Shown here in pieces: positions 18,808-28,168 of a DNA stretch of 64,000 nt. The notes beneath the pieces were generated by a model, which saw only the letters and a list, made by a program, of their open reading frames with translations, had not been told where the DNA came from and ran no database searches. Position 1 is the stretch's first letter; each line of letters starts with the position of its first letter. Where the stretch lies: contig NZ_JANFLS010000002.1 in assembly GCF_024385465.1 (NCBI RefSeq), positions 372,001 to 436,000 on the forward strand. Direction: 5' to 3'. The DNA is from Arthrobacter sp. zg-Y844 (GTDB taxonomy: Bacteria > Actinomycetota > Actinomycetes > Actinomycetales > Micrococcaceae). Position numbers and translations under genes: made by a program.

Positions 18808-18847
18808 AGCCCGTCCGCTTCCGGGCGTTGCCGGAGGCGGACGGGCT
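18808..18847 (-). terminator. Hairpin downstream of the thiolase-FabG-MaoC operon
   Basis: AGCCCGTCCGCTTCCGG pairs with CCGGAGGCGGACGGGCT across a 6-nt loop (one mismatch). It lies 16 bp past the MaoC stop. No long T run, so termination strength is uncertain. Confidence 0.6.
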
Positions 18848-18862
18848 GTGTCTGAGGTGTGC

Positions 18863-19816
18863 TCAGGCCCGGGTTGCGGCGCCGAACCCGTTGGGCCCCG
18901 CGCCGTTCGGATCCAGGGGAGATACCGAACCGGAGAAGTGCCGGCGCTGCGAACGCGGATTCCACCCCGTGAAGGTGGAGCCTGCCCAGCCGTCGGGCGT
19001 CTGGTCGTCCGAGATGGCTACGGCAACGGTGGCCGGCAGGAACACCGGAGCCTCGAAGTCGATGCTCCACTGGAACGGGCCCTCGTGCGTCTGCACGGTG
19101 TCCGCGACGACCCGTGAGGCCAGGTACATGCCGTGGGCCAGGGACTGCTTCATGCCCAGTGCCTTCGCCGACAGGCGGCTCAGGTGGATGGGGTTGAAGT
19201 CGCCGGAGACCCGGGCGTAGTTGCGGCCGGCGTCGGCACCCAGTCGCCACATCGCCGTCGGGAGCGGGGGAACGAACTCCGCGCGCGCCGCAGACTTGTC
19301 CGGGCGGTCGAACTTCGGCAGGAAGACGCCCTTGGCCAGATAGGTGGAACGGCCCCGCCAAACGGTTTCCGGGTTGCCGCCGGCCTCAACAGTGACCTCC
19401 GCGACGAGTTCCACCTGGGTGCCGGCACGGTGCCCGGCGAGGTTCTCCGCCCACGCCGTCACCGTCAGCGCTTCGCCGTAGTGGATGGGCCGTAGATGCT
19501 GCACCTCGTTGCGCAGGTGCACCATGCCCAGCAGGGGCAGCGGGAAGTCCTCGCGCGCCATCAGGCTCATGGCCACCGGGAACGCGAAGGTGTGCACGTA
19601 TCCGGTGGGCAGGTAGTCGCTGGCGCTGTGCTGGACCAGGCGCTGGAAATCGGTGAGCCGGGCCAGGTCCACGGACGCTCCGCGGACTACGTGCCGGTCC
19701 GACGTCAGCGTGCCCGCGGCCTTGGACGGTGACAGGCGCGACTTCGCCGCGCTGCCCACTGCACCTGCATAAAGCCGCCCGAGCGTGGGGATCTCGCTCA
19801 GCTGGGTATCGCTCAT
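18863..19816 (-). CDS. MaoC-like 3-hydroxyacyl dehydratase (HtdX-like)
   Basis: A 317-aa double hot-dog protein. The C-terminal hydratase-2 motif RNYARVSGDFNPIHLSRLSAKALG carries the catalytic Asp/His, followed by SLAHGMYLASRVV. The N-terminal hot-dog lacks the catalytic pair, as usual. It dehydrates or hydrates 3-hydroxyacyl thioesters. It overlaps the reductase gene by 4 nt (ATGA) and follows thiolase: the same gene set as htdX-fabG4-fadA2 of Mycobacterium tuberculosis (Rv0241c-Rv0243), which supports a fatty-acid role. Confidence 0.9.
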   Translation of the reverse strand: MSDTQLSEIPTLGRLYAGAVGSAAKSRLSPSKAAGTLTSDRHVVRGASVDLARLTDFQRLVQHSASDYLPTGYVHTFAFPVAMSLMAREDFPLPLLGMVHLRNEVQHLRPIHYGEALTVTAWAENLAGHRAGTQVELVAEVTVEAGGNPETVWRGRSTYLAKGVFLPKFDRPDKSAARAEFVPPLPTAMWRLGADAGRNYARVSGDFNPIHLSRLSAKALGMKQSLAHGMYLASRVVADTVQTHEGPFQWSIDFEAPVFLPATVAVAISDDQTPDGWAGSTFTGWNPRSQRRHFSGSVSPLDPNGAGPNGFGAATRA

Positions 19817-21153
19817 GCGCCCACCATGTTCTGCCCGCAGACCCGTACGACCTGGCCGTTGACGCCGGCCGCGGAGTCGGAGGCGAGGAAGGAAATGGTC
19901 TCGGCCACGTCCACGGGCAGGCCGCCCTGCTGCAGGCTGGACAGCCGGCGGGCCACCTGCCGGGTCAGGGCGGGAATGGCAGCGGTCATGTCGGTTTCAA
20001 TGAAGCCCGGCGCGACGGCGTTGATCGAGCCGCCGCGCGGTGCCAGCAGCGGTGCGGTGGCACGGACCATGCCTATGACGCCGCCCTTGGAAGCTGCGTA
20101 GTTGGTCTGGCCGCGGTTGCCGGCAATGCCGCTGGTGGAAGCCAGCGAAACAATGCGGCCTTCCGGACTGAAGCCTCCGGAGGCCAGGAAGGTTTCGTTC
20201 ATCCGCAGCTGCGAGGCAATGTTGACGGCAATGACCGAACCCCAGCGGGCTTCGTCCATGTTGGCCAGCAGCTTGTCACGCGTGATGCCGGCGTTGTGGA
20301 TCACGATGTCCAGGTGCCCGTAGCGTTCGACGGCGTGGGCCAGGATACGGTCCGCGGCGTCTTCGCGGGTGATATCGACCTGGAGTGCGGTGCCGGAGAT
20401 TTCGTTGGCCACCTTCGCCAGCTGTTCTCCGGCGGCAGGCACGTCCACCACGATCACGGATGCACCGTCACGGTGCAGCACGCGGGCGATGGCCGCACCA
20501 ATGCCGCGGGCGGCACCCGTGACCACCGCGACCTTGCCGGCGAGGGGCGCGTTCCAGTCCGCCGGAAGTTCACCGGCGTCGGAACCGACGGTGATGAACT
20601 GACCGCTGACGTAGGCGCTCTTGCCCGAGAGCAGGAACCGCAGTGCCGCCGCGACCGAGGGCGCGGTTGCCTGCACGCCGTTGGCCAGCACGATGCCGTT
20701 GGCCGTCGCTCCGCCGCGCAGTTCGTGCGCAATGGAGCGCAGCGTGCCGTCAACACCCTGGCGGGCCGCTGCGGCGGCCGGGTCCTGGGCTTCCCCGGCG
20801 GGCCGGGAAACCGTGATGACCCGGCCGCCGGGAGCGAGGTCCCGCAGGGCCGCACCGGCGGCCAGGGTAGGTTCGCCCAGGTCCGTCGGCGCCGCGGCGT
20901 CGTCGAGCACGATCAGGATGGCGCCGAGCTTTTCCTTGGGCGTGGCGTGCCGACGGACGTCCTGGTCCCAGCCAAGGAGCAGCTTGGAGAGGTCATCGGC
21001 GGCAGCGCTCTTGCCGAGCACGAGGACCGGCCCCGGCACCAGGGGCTTGGCCGGGTCGAACCGCCGCAGGATGGCCGGCCGGGGCAGGCCGAGCTTCTTG
21101 GACAGTTCCTTGGTGAAACCGCTGTTCACGAGGTTCAGGTAGGTGTCACTCAT
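19813..21153 (-). CDS. 3-oxoacyl-ACP/CoA reductase, FabG4-like long SDR
   Basis: A 446-aa SDR about 200 residues longer than FabG. Residues 1-~200 form a degenerate Rossmann-like domain. Residues ~210-446 are the active SDR: TGAARGIGAAIARVL (NAD(P) binding), HNAGITRD, Ser in SLASTSGIAGNRG, and catalytic YAASK. Mycobacterial FabG4 has this layout and prefers NADH and CoA esters. It starts 2 nt after the thiolase stop and overlaps the MaoC gene, so the three are one translationally coupled operon. Confidence 0.92.
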   Translation of the reverse strand: MSDTYLNLVNSGFTKELSKKLGLPRPAILRRFDPAKPLVPGPVLVLGKSAAADDLSKLLLGWDQDVRRHATPKEKLGAILIVLDDAAAPTDLGEPTLAAGAALRDLAPGGRVITVSRPAGEAQDPAAAAARQGVDGTLRSIAHELRGGATANGIVLANGVQATAPSVAAALRFLLSGKSAYVSGQFITVGSDAGELPADWNAPLAGKVAVVTGAARGIGAAIARVLHRDGASVIVVDVPAAGEQLAKVANEISGTALQVDITREDAADRILAHAVERYGHLDIVIHNAGITRDKLLANMDEARWGSVIAVNIASQLRMNETFLASGGFSPEGRIVSLASTSGIAGNRGQTNYAASKGGVIGMVRATAPLLAPRGGSINAVAPGFIETDMTAAIPALTRQVARRLSSLQQGGLPVDVAETISFLASDSAAGVNGQVVRVCGQNMVGA

Positions 21154-21155
21154 GG

Positions 21156-22493
21156 TTAGCGTGCCTCGAGGATCGCGACGAGGCCCTGGCCGCCGGCAGC
21201 GCAGATGGAGATCAGGCCGCGGCCCGAACCCTTTTCGTGCAGCATCTTGGCCAGCGAGGCGACAATGCGTCCGCCGGTGGCGGCGAACGGGTGGCCGGCG
21301 GCCAGCGAGGAACCGTTGATGTTGAGCTTGCTGCGGTCAATGCTGCCCAGCGGGGCGTCCAGGCCGAGCCGGGTCCGGCAGAATTCCTCGTCCTCCCAGG
21401 CGGCCAGGGTGGAGAGAACGGTTCCGGCGAAGGCCTCGTGGATTTCGAAGAAATCGAAGTCGTCGAAGGTCAGGTTGTGGCGGGCCAGCAGGCGGGGAAC
21501 AGCGAAGGCCGGGGCCATCAGCAGCCCGTCCTTGCCGTGTACGAAGTCGACGGCGCCGGCTTCGGCATCCACGATGTTCGCCAGCATCGGCAGGTCATGT
21601 TCGCGGGCGTAGTCCTCGGAGCCCAGCAGCACCACGGAGGCGCCGTCGGTCAGCGGGGTGGAGTTGCCGGCGGTCATGGTGGCGTCATCGCCCAGGGACT
21701 TGCCGAAGGCGGGCTTGAGCTTGGCAAGCTTTTCCATGGTGGTGTCGGGGCGCAGGTTCGCGTCCTTTGCCAGGCCGCGGTACGGGGTCACGAGGTCGTC
21801 GAAGAAACCGCGGTCGTAGGCGGCGGCCATGTTGCGGTGGCTGTTGTAGGCCAGCTCGTCCTGGGCCTCGCGGGTGATCTTCCACTGGGCGGTGGTCAGG
21901 GCCTGGTGCTCGCCCATGGACAGTCCGGTGCGCGGTTCGCCGGTGGACGGCGCGTTCGGGGACAGGTCCTTGGGACGGATCTTTGCGACCGCAGCCAGCT
22001 TCTGCTTGGTGGTCCGGGCGCGGGAGAGGTCCAGCAGTGCACGGCGGAGGCCTTCGCTCACGGCGATGGGCGCGTCCGAGGCGGAGTCGACGCCGCCGGC
22101 AATAGCGGATTCCAGCTGTCCCAGCTTGATCTTGTTGGCCAGGCTGACCACTGTCTCAAGGCCCGTGGCGCAGGCCTGCTGCACGTCATAGGCAGGGGTT
22201 TCCGGCGACAGTGCCGAGCCCAGGACCGCTTCGCGGGTCAGGTTGAAGTCGCGTGAGTGCTTGAGGACGGCTCCGCCGGCTACTTCGCCGATCCGCTCGC
22301 CCTGCAGGCCGAAGCGGGCAATCAGCCCGTCGAGGGCCGCGGTGAGCATGTCCTGGTTGGAGCTGTAGGTGTACTTGCCGCCCGAGCGGGCGAAGGGAAT
22401 GCGGTTTCCGCCGATCACAACCGCCTTGCGCACCGAAGACCCGGCGCCGTTGTTCGTGGGTGTAGCTCGTGCGGATTCAGGCTGTGCAGCCAT
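21156..22493 (-). CDS. Acetyl-CoA C-acyltransferase (thiolase)
   Basis: A 445-aa thiolase. The nucleophile Cys is in DVQQACATGLETV, the His in FFEIHEAFAGTVLS, and the second Cys in SICAAGGQG. It catalyses the last thiolytic step of beta-oxidation, or the reverse. An upstream ATG at 22517 is in frame, but ATG 22493 has AAGGAG at 8 nt, so I chose it. It heads the operon with the FabG4-like and MaoC genes and is divergent from a TetR regulator. Confidence 0.93.
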   Translation of the reverse strand: MAAQPESARATPTNNGAGSSVRKAVVIGGNRIPFARSGGKYTYSSNQDMLTAALDGLIARFGLQGERIGEVAGGAVLKHSRDFNLTREAVLGSALSPETPAYDVQQACATGLETVVSLANKIKLGQLESAIAGGVDSASDAPIAVSEGLRRALLDLSRARTTKQKLAAVAKIRPKDLSPNAPSTGEPRTGLSMGEHQALTTAQWKITREAQDELAYNSHRNMAAAYDRGFFDDLVTPYRGLAKDANLRPDTTMEKLAKLKPAFGKSLGDDATMTAGNSTPLTDGASVVLLGSEDYAREHDLPMLANIVDAEAGAVDFVHGKDGLLMAPAFAVPRLLARHNLTFDDFDFFEIHEAFAGTVLSTLAAWEDEEFCRTRLGLDAPLGSIDRSKLNINGSSLAAGHPFAATGGRIVASLAKMLHEKGSGRGLISICAAGGQGLVAILEAR

Positions 22494-22536
22494 TCGTCGT
22501 TCTCCTTGGGAGTGCATGGGGGTTGGTGTGACGCCA

Positions 22537-22573
22537 GTTACTGTAACCCAGCGTACCTGATACGCTCAGTATC
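22537..22573. promoter_or_regulatory. Cluster of overlapping inverted repeats, probable TetR operator
   Basis: In the 80-bp divergent spacer there are three palindromes: GTTAC-T-GTAAC (22537-22547), GCGTA-CCTGA-TACGC (22551-22565) and GATAC-GCTCA-GTATC (22559-22573). The last two overlap and reach the TetR start. A TACGCT box (22561-22566), 7 nt before GTG 22574, lies inside them, which would allow autorepression. The binding partner is inferred. Confidence 0.7.
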
Positions 22574-23299
22574 GTGAACAACGTACTGGAAGATCCTTCC
22601 GCGCCGTCACCGGCCGCGGACGGCCGTGCCCTCCGCTGGGAAGCGCACCGGGCCGAGCGCCGTCGTACCCTCATCAAGACGGCCCGCCGGGCCGTGCATA
22701 CCCTGGGCTGCGCGGCGTCGATGGAAGAGATCGCCGCCGCTTCCGGGACATCGAAGTCCGTGTTCTACCGCTACTTCGGGGACAAGGCCGGACTGCAGAA
22801 GGCAATGGGCGAAATGGCGGTGGCCCGGATGCAGGAAAAGATCCTGGATGCAGGCCGTACCGCCCCCTCCGCCAGGTCGGGCCTGCGCGCCATGGTCTCG
22901 GCCTACCTGCAGATGGCCGAAACCTCCCCCAACGTCTACCTGTTCGTGACCGGCCAGCTGGCCGACGGCGGGCCGGGACAGATCGACAGCACCCTCTCCT
23001 CCTTCTTCGAAACCATCACCGCAATGATGGACTCGGCCATGCGCCACTACCTGGCGGGCCGGGAGGTTCCGCCCGAGGCCAGCGCTACCGCGCAGTACTG
23101 GCCCACGGCGGCACTCGGGATGATCCGGGCAGCCGGTGAGCGCTGGATTGCCGCTCCCCCCGGCCCCGGGAAGCCGACCGAAGAACAAATGACCGACCAG
23201 CTGACCGCCTGGCTCTTTGACGGCATCGGCTACGACCGGGGGCATCCGCTCCCGACCCCTCCAGTTACTCCCTCCACCCACGAGAAGGAAACGCAATGA
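22574..23299 (+). CDS. TetR-family transcriptional regulator
   Basis: A 241-aa repressor. The N-terminal helix-turn-helix is clear: LIKTARRAVHTLGCAASMEEI then AAASGTSKSVFYRYFGDKAGL. The C-terminal domain (residues ~85-215) would bind a ligand, here plausibly an acyl-CoA. The start is GTG 22574, probably leaderless, with TACGCT 7 nt upstream. It overlaps the acyl-CoA oxidase-like gene by 4 nt and is divergent from the thiolase operon, so it is likely the local regulator of both. Confidence 0.92.
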   Translation: MNNVLEDPSAPSPAADGRALRWEAHRAERRRTLIKTARRAVHTLGCAASMEEIAAASGTSKSVFYRYFGDKAGLQKAMGEMAVARMQEKILDAGRTAPSARSGLRAMVSAYLQMAETSPNVYLFVTGQLADGGPGQIDSTLSSFFETITAMMDSAMRHYLAGREVPPEASATAQYWPTAALGMIRAAGERWIAAPPGPGKPTEEQMTDQLTAWLFDGIGYDRGHPLPTPPVTPSTHEKETQ

Positions 23300-25398
23300 C
23301 GCAAACACTTTCCCCCACCGAACGGCAGCTTCCGGCCAGCGCCACGATCAGCGACAACGATGCCGCCGTCGTGGACGTCGAGGCACTTGGCCGGGTCCTG
23401 CTCGGCAAATGGGCCGAGAAGCGGCTCGCGGCCCGCAAGATCGCAGGCATGGAAGCCATGCATACGCCCGCGGGGCTGACGTACACCGAGCACCGTGAGC
23501 GGGTCATGGACCAGCTGAAGATCCTGGTGGAGAGCAAGTCCGTCCACGGCGCATTCCCCAAGTACGTGGGCGGCGAAGACAGCCACGGCGCAAACGTCGC
23601 GGGCTTTACCGAACTCGTGGTGGCCGATCCGTCCCTGCAGATCAAGGCCGGCGTCCAGTGGGGTCTCTTCGGTTCCGCCGTGATGCACCTGGGCAACCGG
23701 GAGCATCACGAAAAGTGGCTGCCCGGCATCATGAGCCTGGAGATTCCGGGCTGCTTCGCGATGACGGAAACCGGCCACGGTTCCGACGTTGCCAGCATCG
23801 CCACCACCGCGGAGTACGACGCCGCCTCCGAAGAATTCATCATCAACACCCCCTTCCGTGCCGCCTGGAAGGACTACATCGGCAACGGCGCCGTCAACGG
23901 CAAAGCCGCCGTCGTCTTCGCCCACCTCATCACCCAGGGCGTGGACCACGGAGTGCACGCGTTCTATGTGGAGCTTCGCGACGACAACGGTTTCCTGCCC
24001 GGCATCGGCGGCGAGGATGACGGCATCAAGGGCGGGCTGAACGGCATCGACAACGGCCGGCTGCACTTCTCCAATGTGCGCATCCCCCGCACCAACCTGC
24101 TGAACAAGTACGGCGACGTCGCCGCGGACGGCACCTACACTTCGGACATCAGCAGCCCCGGACGCCGCTTCTTCACCATGATCGGCACCCTGGTGCAGGG
24201 CCGCGTTTCGCTCGACGGTGCAGCCGTCAACGCGAGCAAGCTGGCGCTGAAGACGGCCATCCAGTACGGCACCGAGCGCCGCCAGTTCAACGGTGCTTCC
24301 GACATCAAGGAAGAGGTGCTGATGGACTACCAGCAGCACCAGCGCCGCCTGCTCCCCCTGCTGGCCACCACGTTCGCTGCCACGTTCGCCCACGAGGAAC
24401 TGCTGCATAAGTTCGACGACGTCTTCTCCGGTGCACATGACACGGACGCAGACCGCCAGGACCTGGAAACCCTTGCCGCGGGCCTGAAGTCCCTCTCCAC
24501 CTGGCACGCCCTGGACACGCTGCAGGAATGCCGGGAAGCCACCGGCGGCGCCGGGTTCCTGGCCGAGAACCGGTTCACGTCCCTGCGCGCGGACCTGGAT
24601 ATCTATGCCACCTTCGAGGGTGACAACACGGTGCTGCTGCAGTTGGTTGCCAAGCGCCTGCTGGCCGATTACGCCAAGGAATTCGCCGGTGCGGACTTCG
24701 GCGTGCTTGCCCGCTACGTGGTGGGACAGGCCACGGACGTGACCCTGCACCGCACGGGCCTGCGCAGGATTGCCCAGTCCTTCCGTGACTCCGGCTCGGA
24801 GAAGAAATCCGCCATTGCGCTGCGCGATCCGCGCACCCAGCATGACCTGCTGGCAGACCGCGTGGGCACCATGGTGGCGGAGGTTGCCACCGCACTTAAG
24901 GAAGCCCGCGGGCTGCCGAAGGACAAGGGCGCGGCGGTGTTCAACGAGAACCAGCACGCCCTGATCGAAGCAGCGCGTGCGCACGCAGAACTGCTCCAGT
25001 GGGAGGCCTTCACCCGGGGGCTGGAACGGATCGAGGATGCCGGCACCCGGCAGGTCATGACCTGGGTCCGCGACCTGTTCGGGCTGCGCCTGATTGAAAA
25101 GAACGTGGGCTGGTACCTCATGAACGGGCGCCTGTCCGCACAGCGTGCCCGCACCCTGGGCCCGTACATCAACCGCCTGCTGGCCAAGATCCGCCCGCAT
25201 GCCCTGGACCTGGTCGACTCGTTCGGTTACGGCCAGGAGCACCTGCGGGCTCGGATTGCTTCGGGCGCTGAGAAGGTCCGCCAGGACGAAGCCATGGAGT
25301 ACCAGCGCCTGCTGCGTGCCAGCGGCGCCGCGCCGGTGGACGAAAAGGTCCTGATTGCCCGCCGGAAGGCCGAGCAGAAGAAGTCCGGCCGGAAGTAG
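23296..25398 (+). CDS. Acyl-CoA oxidase/dehydrogenase-like flavoprotein
   Basis: A 700-aa protein, longer than ordinary acyl-CoA dehydrogenases (~380-600). The middle domain motif CFAMTETGHGSDVASIATTA and the later ECREATGGAGFLAENRF match peroxisomal-type acyl-CoA oxidases. That leaves open whether O2 or an electron-transfer flavoprotein is the acceptor. The C-terminal ~200 residues form an extra helical domain. Its start overlaps the TetR stop (ATGA). Together with thiolase, FabG4-like and MaoC proteins it supplies the first step of a beta-oxidation-like cycle. Confidence 0.88.
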   Translation: MTQTLSPTERQLPASATISDNDAAVVDVEALGRVLLGKWAEKRLAARKIAGMEAMHTPAGLTYTEHRERVMDQLKILVESKSVHGAFPKYVGGEDSHGANVAGFTELVVADPSLQIKAGVQWGLFGSAVMHLGNREHHEKWLPGIMSLEIPGCFAMTETGHGSDVASIATTAEYDAASEEFIINTPFRAAWKDYIGNGAVNGKAAVVFAHLITQGVDHGVHAFYVELRDDNGFLPGIGGEDDGIKGGLNGIDNGRLHFSNVRIPRTNLLNKYGDVAADGTYTSDISSPGRRFFTMIGTLVQGRVSLDGAAVNASKLALKTAIQYGTERRQFNGASDIKEEVLMDYQQHQRRLLPLLATTFAATFAHEELLHKFDDVFSGAHDTDADRQDLETLAAGLKSLSTWHALDTLQECREATGGAGFLAENRFTSLRADLDIYATFEGDNTVLLQLVAKRLLADYAKEFAGADFGVLARYVVGQATDVTLHRTGLRRIAQSFRDSGSEKKSAIALRDPRTQHDLLADRVGTMVAEVATALKEARGLPKDKGAAVFNENQHALIEAARAHAELLQWEAFTRGLERIEDAGTRQVMTWVRDLFGLRLIEKNVGWYLMNGRLSAQRARTLGPYINRLLAKIRPHALDLVDSFGYGQEHLRARIASGAEKVRQDEAMEYQRLLRASGAAPVDEKVLIARRKAEQKKSGRK

Positions 25399-25435
25399 CC
25401 TCTCCCGGGTCCCCGGGCAGGCCGGGCAGGCTAAA

Positions 25436-25480
25436 GCCGAAAGGGCGCCGTCGCACACTGTGCGGTGGCGCCCTTTCGGC
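25436..25480. terminator. Bidirectional terminator between the acyl-CoA oxidase-like gene and glgA
   Basis: GCCGAAAGGGCGCC pairs perfectly with GGCGCCCTTTCGGC, with an inner GCAC/GTGC-type extension. It lies between two convergent 3' ends. Confidence 0.8.
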
Positions 25481-25500
25481 GTTCGGATCCCACGCCCGGC

Positions 25501-26697
25501 CTAGGCCAGGACGGAGCGGTACACCGCGAGGGTCTCCTCCGCGATGGACTCCCAGGAGAACTGCTCGGTCGCCCGGATGCGGCCGGCCTCGCCCATCCGC
25601 CGGGCCAGCTCCGTATCCGTGACCACTTCGGTCAGCGCAGCAGCGAAGTCCCGCACGAATTTCTCCGGGTCCAGCGGCGTGCCGGTCCCGTCGGTGACCT
25701 GCTCGATGGGCACCAGCAGCCCGGTGACGCCGGTATCGACGACTTCGGGGATACCCCCGGTGGCGCTGGCGACGACGGCGGTCCCGCAGGCCATGGCCTC
25801 GAGGTTCACGATGCCCAGCGGCTCGTAGACCGACGGGCAGGCGAACACGGTGGCGATGGAGAGGACCTTGATCAGCTCGGCGCGCGGCAGCATGCGCTCA
25901 ATCACCACGACGCCGGTGCGGGTGCGCCGCAGTTCCTCGATCAGCACGGCGGTTTCCGCAGCCAGTTCAGGCGTGTCGGCTGCGCCGAGGCACAGCACCA
26001 GCTGGACCTCCGGCGGCAGCATTGCCGCCGCGCGCAGCAGGTAGGGCACACCCTTCTGGCGCGTGTTGCGGCCGACGAAGACCACGCTGGGACGGTCCGG
26101 ATCAATGTCGAGGGCACGGACGCCGTCGGGGTCGATATCCGGCTGCCACTGCTGCACATCGATGCCGTTGTGGACTACCCGAACCCGGTCCGGGTCCACA
26201 TCGGGGTAGCTGCGCAGGATGTCCTGGCGCATGCCCTCGGATACGGCGATGATGGCGGCGGCTGCCTCGTAGGCGGTTTTCTCCACCCAGGAGGAGACGG
26301 CGTATCCCCCGCCGAGCTGCTCGGCTTTCCAAGGCCGCAGCGGCTCCAGGCTGTGGGCGCTGAGCACGTGCGGAACGCCGTGCAGCAGCGATCCCAGGTG
26401 GCCGGCCATATTGGCATACCAGGTATGTGAATGGACCAGGTCCGCTCCGGCCAGTCCGCCCAGGATTTCAAGGTCTGTCCCGAGGGTCTGCACGGCAGGA
26501 TTCGCGGACTGGAGTTCCGCCGGCACCGCATAACTCTTTACTTTGGCTCCGTGGAAATCTTCGGGGCGCGGGGCCCCGAAACAATGCACATGGAGATCTA
26601 CTTCTCCGGCCAGGACCCGGCTGAGCTCGGCAACGTGAACGCCTGCTCCTCCGTAGATTTCCGGCGGGAATTCCTTCGACACAATATCTACTCGCAC
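25501..26697 (-). CDS. glgA: Actinobacterial GT4 glycogen synthase / maltose-1-phosphate synthase
   Basis: A GT4 retaining glycosyltransferase (398 aa). The N-terminus RVDIVSKEFPPEIYGGAGVHVAEL carries the donor-loop Gly residues, and the C-domain has VFVGRNTRQKGVPYL and PSVYEPLGIVNLEAMACGTAVV (E-x7-E). In mycobacteria the homologue (GlgM) uses ADP-glucose from GlgC to make maltose-1-phosphate, rather than extending glycogen directly. I chose GTG 26697 because TACGTT lies 6 nt upstream and the protein then starts MRVDIVSKEF. It is divergent from glgC. Confidence 0.92.
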   Translation of the reverse strand: MRVDIVSKEFPPEIYGGAGVHVAELSRVLAGEVDLHVHCFGAPRPEDFHGAKVKSYAVPAELQSANPAVQTLGTDLEILGGLAGADLVHSHTWYANMAGHLGSLLHGVPHVLSAHSLEPLRPWKAEQLGGGYAVSSWVEKTAYEAAAAIIAVSEGMRQDILRSYPDVDPDRVRVVHNGIDVQQWQPDIDPDGVRALDIDPDRPSVVFVGRNTRQKGVPYLLRAAAMLPPEVQLVLCLGAADTPELAAETAVLIEELRRTRTGVVVIERMLPRAELIKVLSIATVFACPSVYEPLGIVNLEAMACGTAVVASATGGIPEVVDTGVTGLLVPIEQVTDGTGTPLDPEKFVRDFAAALTEVVTDTELARRMGEAGRIRATEQFSWESIAEETLAVYRSVLA

Positions 26698-26703
26698 TAA
26701 ACC

Positions 26704-26709
26704 AACGTA
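26704..26709 (-). promoter_or_regulatory. Putative leaderless promoter (-10) of glgA
   Basis: TACGTT lies 6 nt before GTG 26697 on the minus strand, in the 72-bp divergent spacer with glgC. Confidence 0.5.
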
Positions 26710-26769
26710 GTGCACCGGGCAACCAGTGATCTAGTCTGAAGTCAGTAGACTTATTTTCGGAAGAGGTTC

Positions 26770-28020
26770 ATGACAATGGCGCCAAAGAAGGTCCTGGCAG
26801 TAGTTCTCGCAGGCGGCGAGGGTAAACGGCTAATGCCGCTCACAGCAGATCGGGCTAAACCGGCGGTTCCCTTTGCCGGACGATACCGCCTCATCGACTT
26901 CGCACTTTCAAACCTGGTGAACTCCGGGTACCTGCAGATCGTGGTCCTGACCCAGTACAAATCCCACAGCCTGGATCGGCATATTTCTGAAACCTGGCGG
27001 CTTTCCACCCAGCTGCAGAATTATGTAGCCTCCGTGCCCGCACAGCAGCGGGTGGGCAAAAGCTGGTTCCTGGGCAGCGCGAACGCCATCTACCAGTCCA
27101 TGAACCTGATTGAGGATGCCCAGCCGGACATCGTCGTCGTCATCGGTGCGGACCACGTGTACCGCATGGACTTCTCCCAGATGGTCGAGGCGCACATTGC
27201 TTCCGGCGCGTCGGTCAGCGTTGCCGCCGTGCGGCAGCCGCTGCACCTGGCGGACCAGTTCGGCGTGATCGAAACCGATTCCGAGAACCCGGAGCGCATC
27301 GCTGCGTTCGTGGAAAAGCCGGAGACCACCCCCGGACTTCCGGATGATCCGGGCAGCTTCCTGGCCTCCATGGGCAATTACGTGTTCAACACCGATGCCC
27401 TGGTCTCGGCGCTGCAGTGGGACGAGGAGCGCCTGGTCACCAAGCACGACATGGGCGGGGACATCATTCCCTACTTCGTGGAACGCGGCGATGCTGCCGT
27501 TTACGACTTCACCCGGAACATCATTCCCGGTGCCACCGGCAGCGACCACCAGTACTGGCGTGACGTGGGCACCCTGGATTCCTACTACGACGCGAACATG
27601 GACCTGATTTCGCCGCTGCCGGCGTTCAACCTGTACAACCTGAAGTGGCCCATCTACACGCGGCAGAGCATCTCCCCGCCCGCCAAGTTCGTCCGCAGCG
27701 CCTCCGACCAGGCCGGAACCGCCGTCGACTCGATCGTGTCCGACGGCACCGTGATCTCCGGCGGCACAGTGACGGGGTCCGTGCTGGCGCAGGACGTCTA
27801 CGTAGCCTCCAACGCCGAGGTGACCGACTCGGTGCTGATGGACAAGGTGCATGTGGGTGAGGGCGCGGTGGTCCGAAGGGCCATCATCGACAAGAACGTG
27901 CGCATCCCCGCCGGTGCCACCGTGGGCGTGGACCGGGAACTGGACCTCAGCCGCGGGTTCACCGTGACCGAGTCCGGCCTCACCGTGCTCAGCAAGGGAC
28001 AGCGCGTCCCGGAGAACTAA
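26770..28020 (+). CDS. glgC: Glucose-1-phosphate adenylyltransferase
   Basis: A 416-aa enzyme making ADP-glucose from glucose-1-P and ATP. The nucleotidyltransferase motif [21 protein letters not shown] is at the N-terminus, followed by [16 protein letters not shown]. The sugar-phosphate site FVEKPE and the catalytic Asp in [15 protein letters not shown] are present. The C-terminal left-handed beta helix carries the hexapeptide repeats. ATG 26770 follows GGAAGAGG. It is divergent from glgA, as in related actinobacteria. Confidence 0.95.
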   Translation: MTMAPKKVLAVVLAGGEGKRLMPLTADRAKPAVPFAGRYRLIDFALSNLVNSGYLQIVVLTQYKSHSLDRHISETWRLSTQLQNYVASVPAQQRVGKSWFLGSANAIYQSMNLIEDAQPDIVVVIGADHVYRMDFSQMVEAHIASGASVSVAAVRQPLHLADQFGVIETDSENPERIAAFVEKPETTPGLPDDPGSFLASMGNYVFNTDALVSALQWDEERLVTKHDMGGDIIPYFVERGDAAVYDFTRNIIPGATGSDHQYWRDVGTLDSYYDANMDLISPLPAFNLYNLKWPIYTRQSISPPAKFVRSASDQAGTAVDSIVSDGTVISGGTVTGSVLAQDVYVASNAEVTDSVLMDKVHVGEGAVVRRAIIDKNVRIPAGATVGVDRELDLSRGFTVTESGLTVLSKGQRVPEN

Positions 28021-28027
28021 ACGGTCA

Positions 28028-28070
28028 GGGGCGGGGTGCCGGGTGTGAGATATCCCGGTGCCCCCGCCCC
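28028..28070 (+). terminator. GC-rich hairpin after glgC
   Basis: GGGGCGGGGTGCCGGG can pair with CCCGGTGCCCCCGCCCC across a ~10-nt loop, 8 nt past the glgC stop. There is no T run, so termination is uncertain. Confidence 0.5.
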
Positions 28071-28168
28071 CGATACGGGTGCCTGCGGTCTTCTCCGGTA
28101 TCCTCGGAAGGCGCACACGGTGCGCCTGCACTGTGGATCCTCCGGTGCCGATGAGCGTAAAGGCCCCC

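Noticed and set aside
23230-25458. 742-codon minus-strand frame opposite the acyl-CoA oxidase-like gene
   Set aside because: A shadow frame caused by GC-rich codon bias; the plus strand carries clear flavoprotein motifs.
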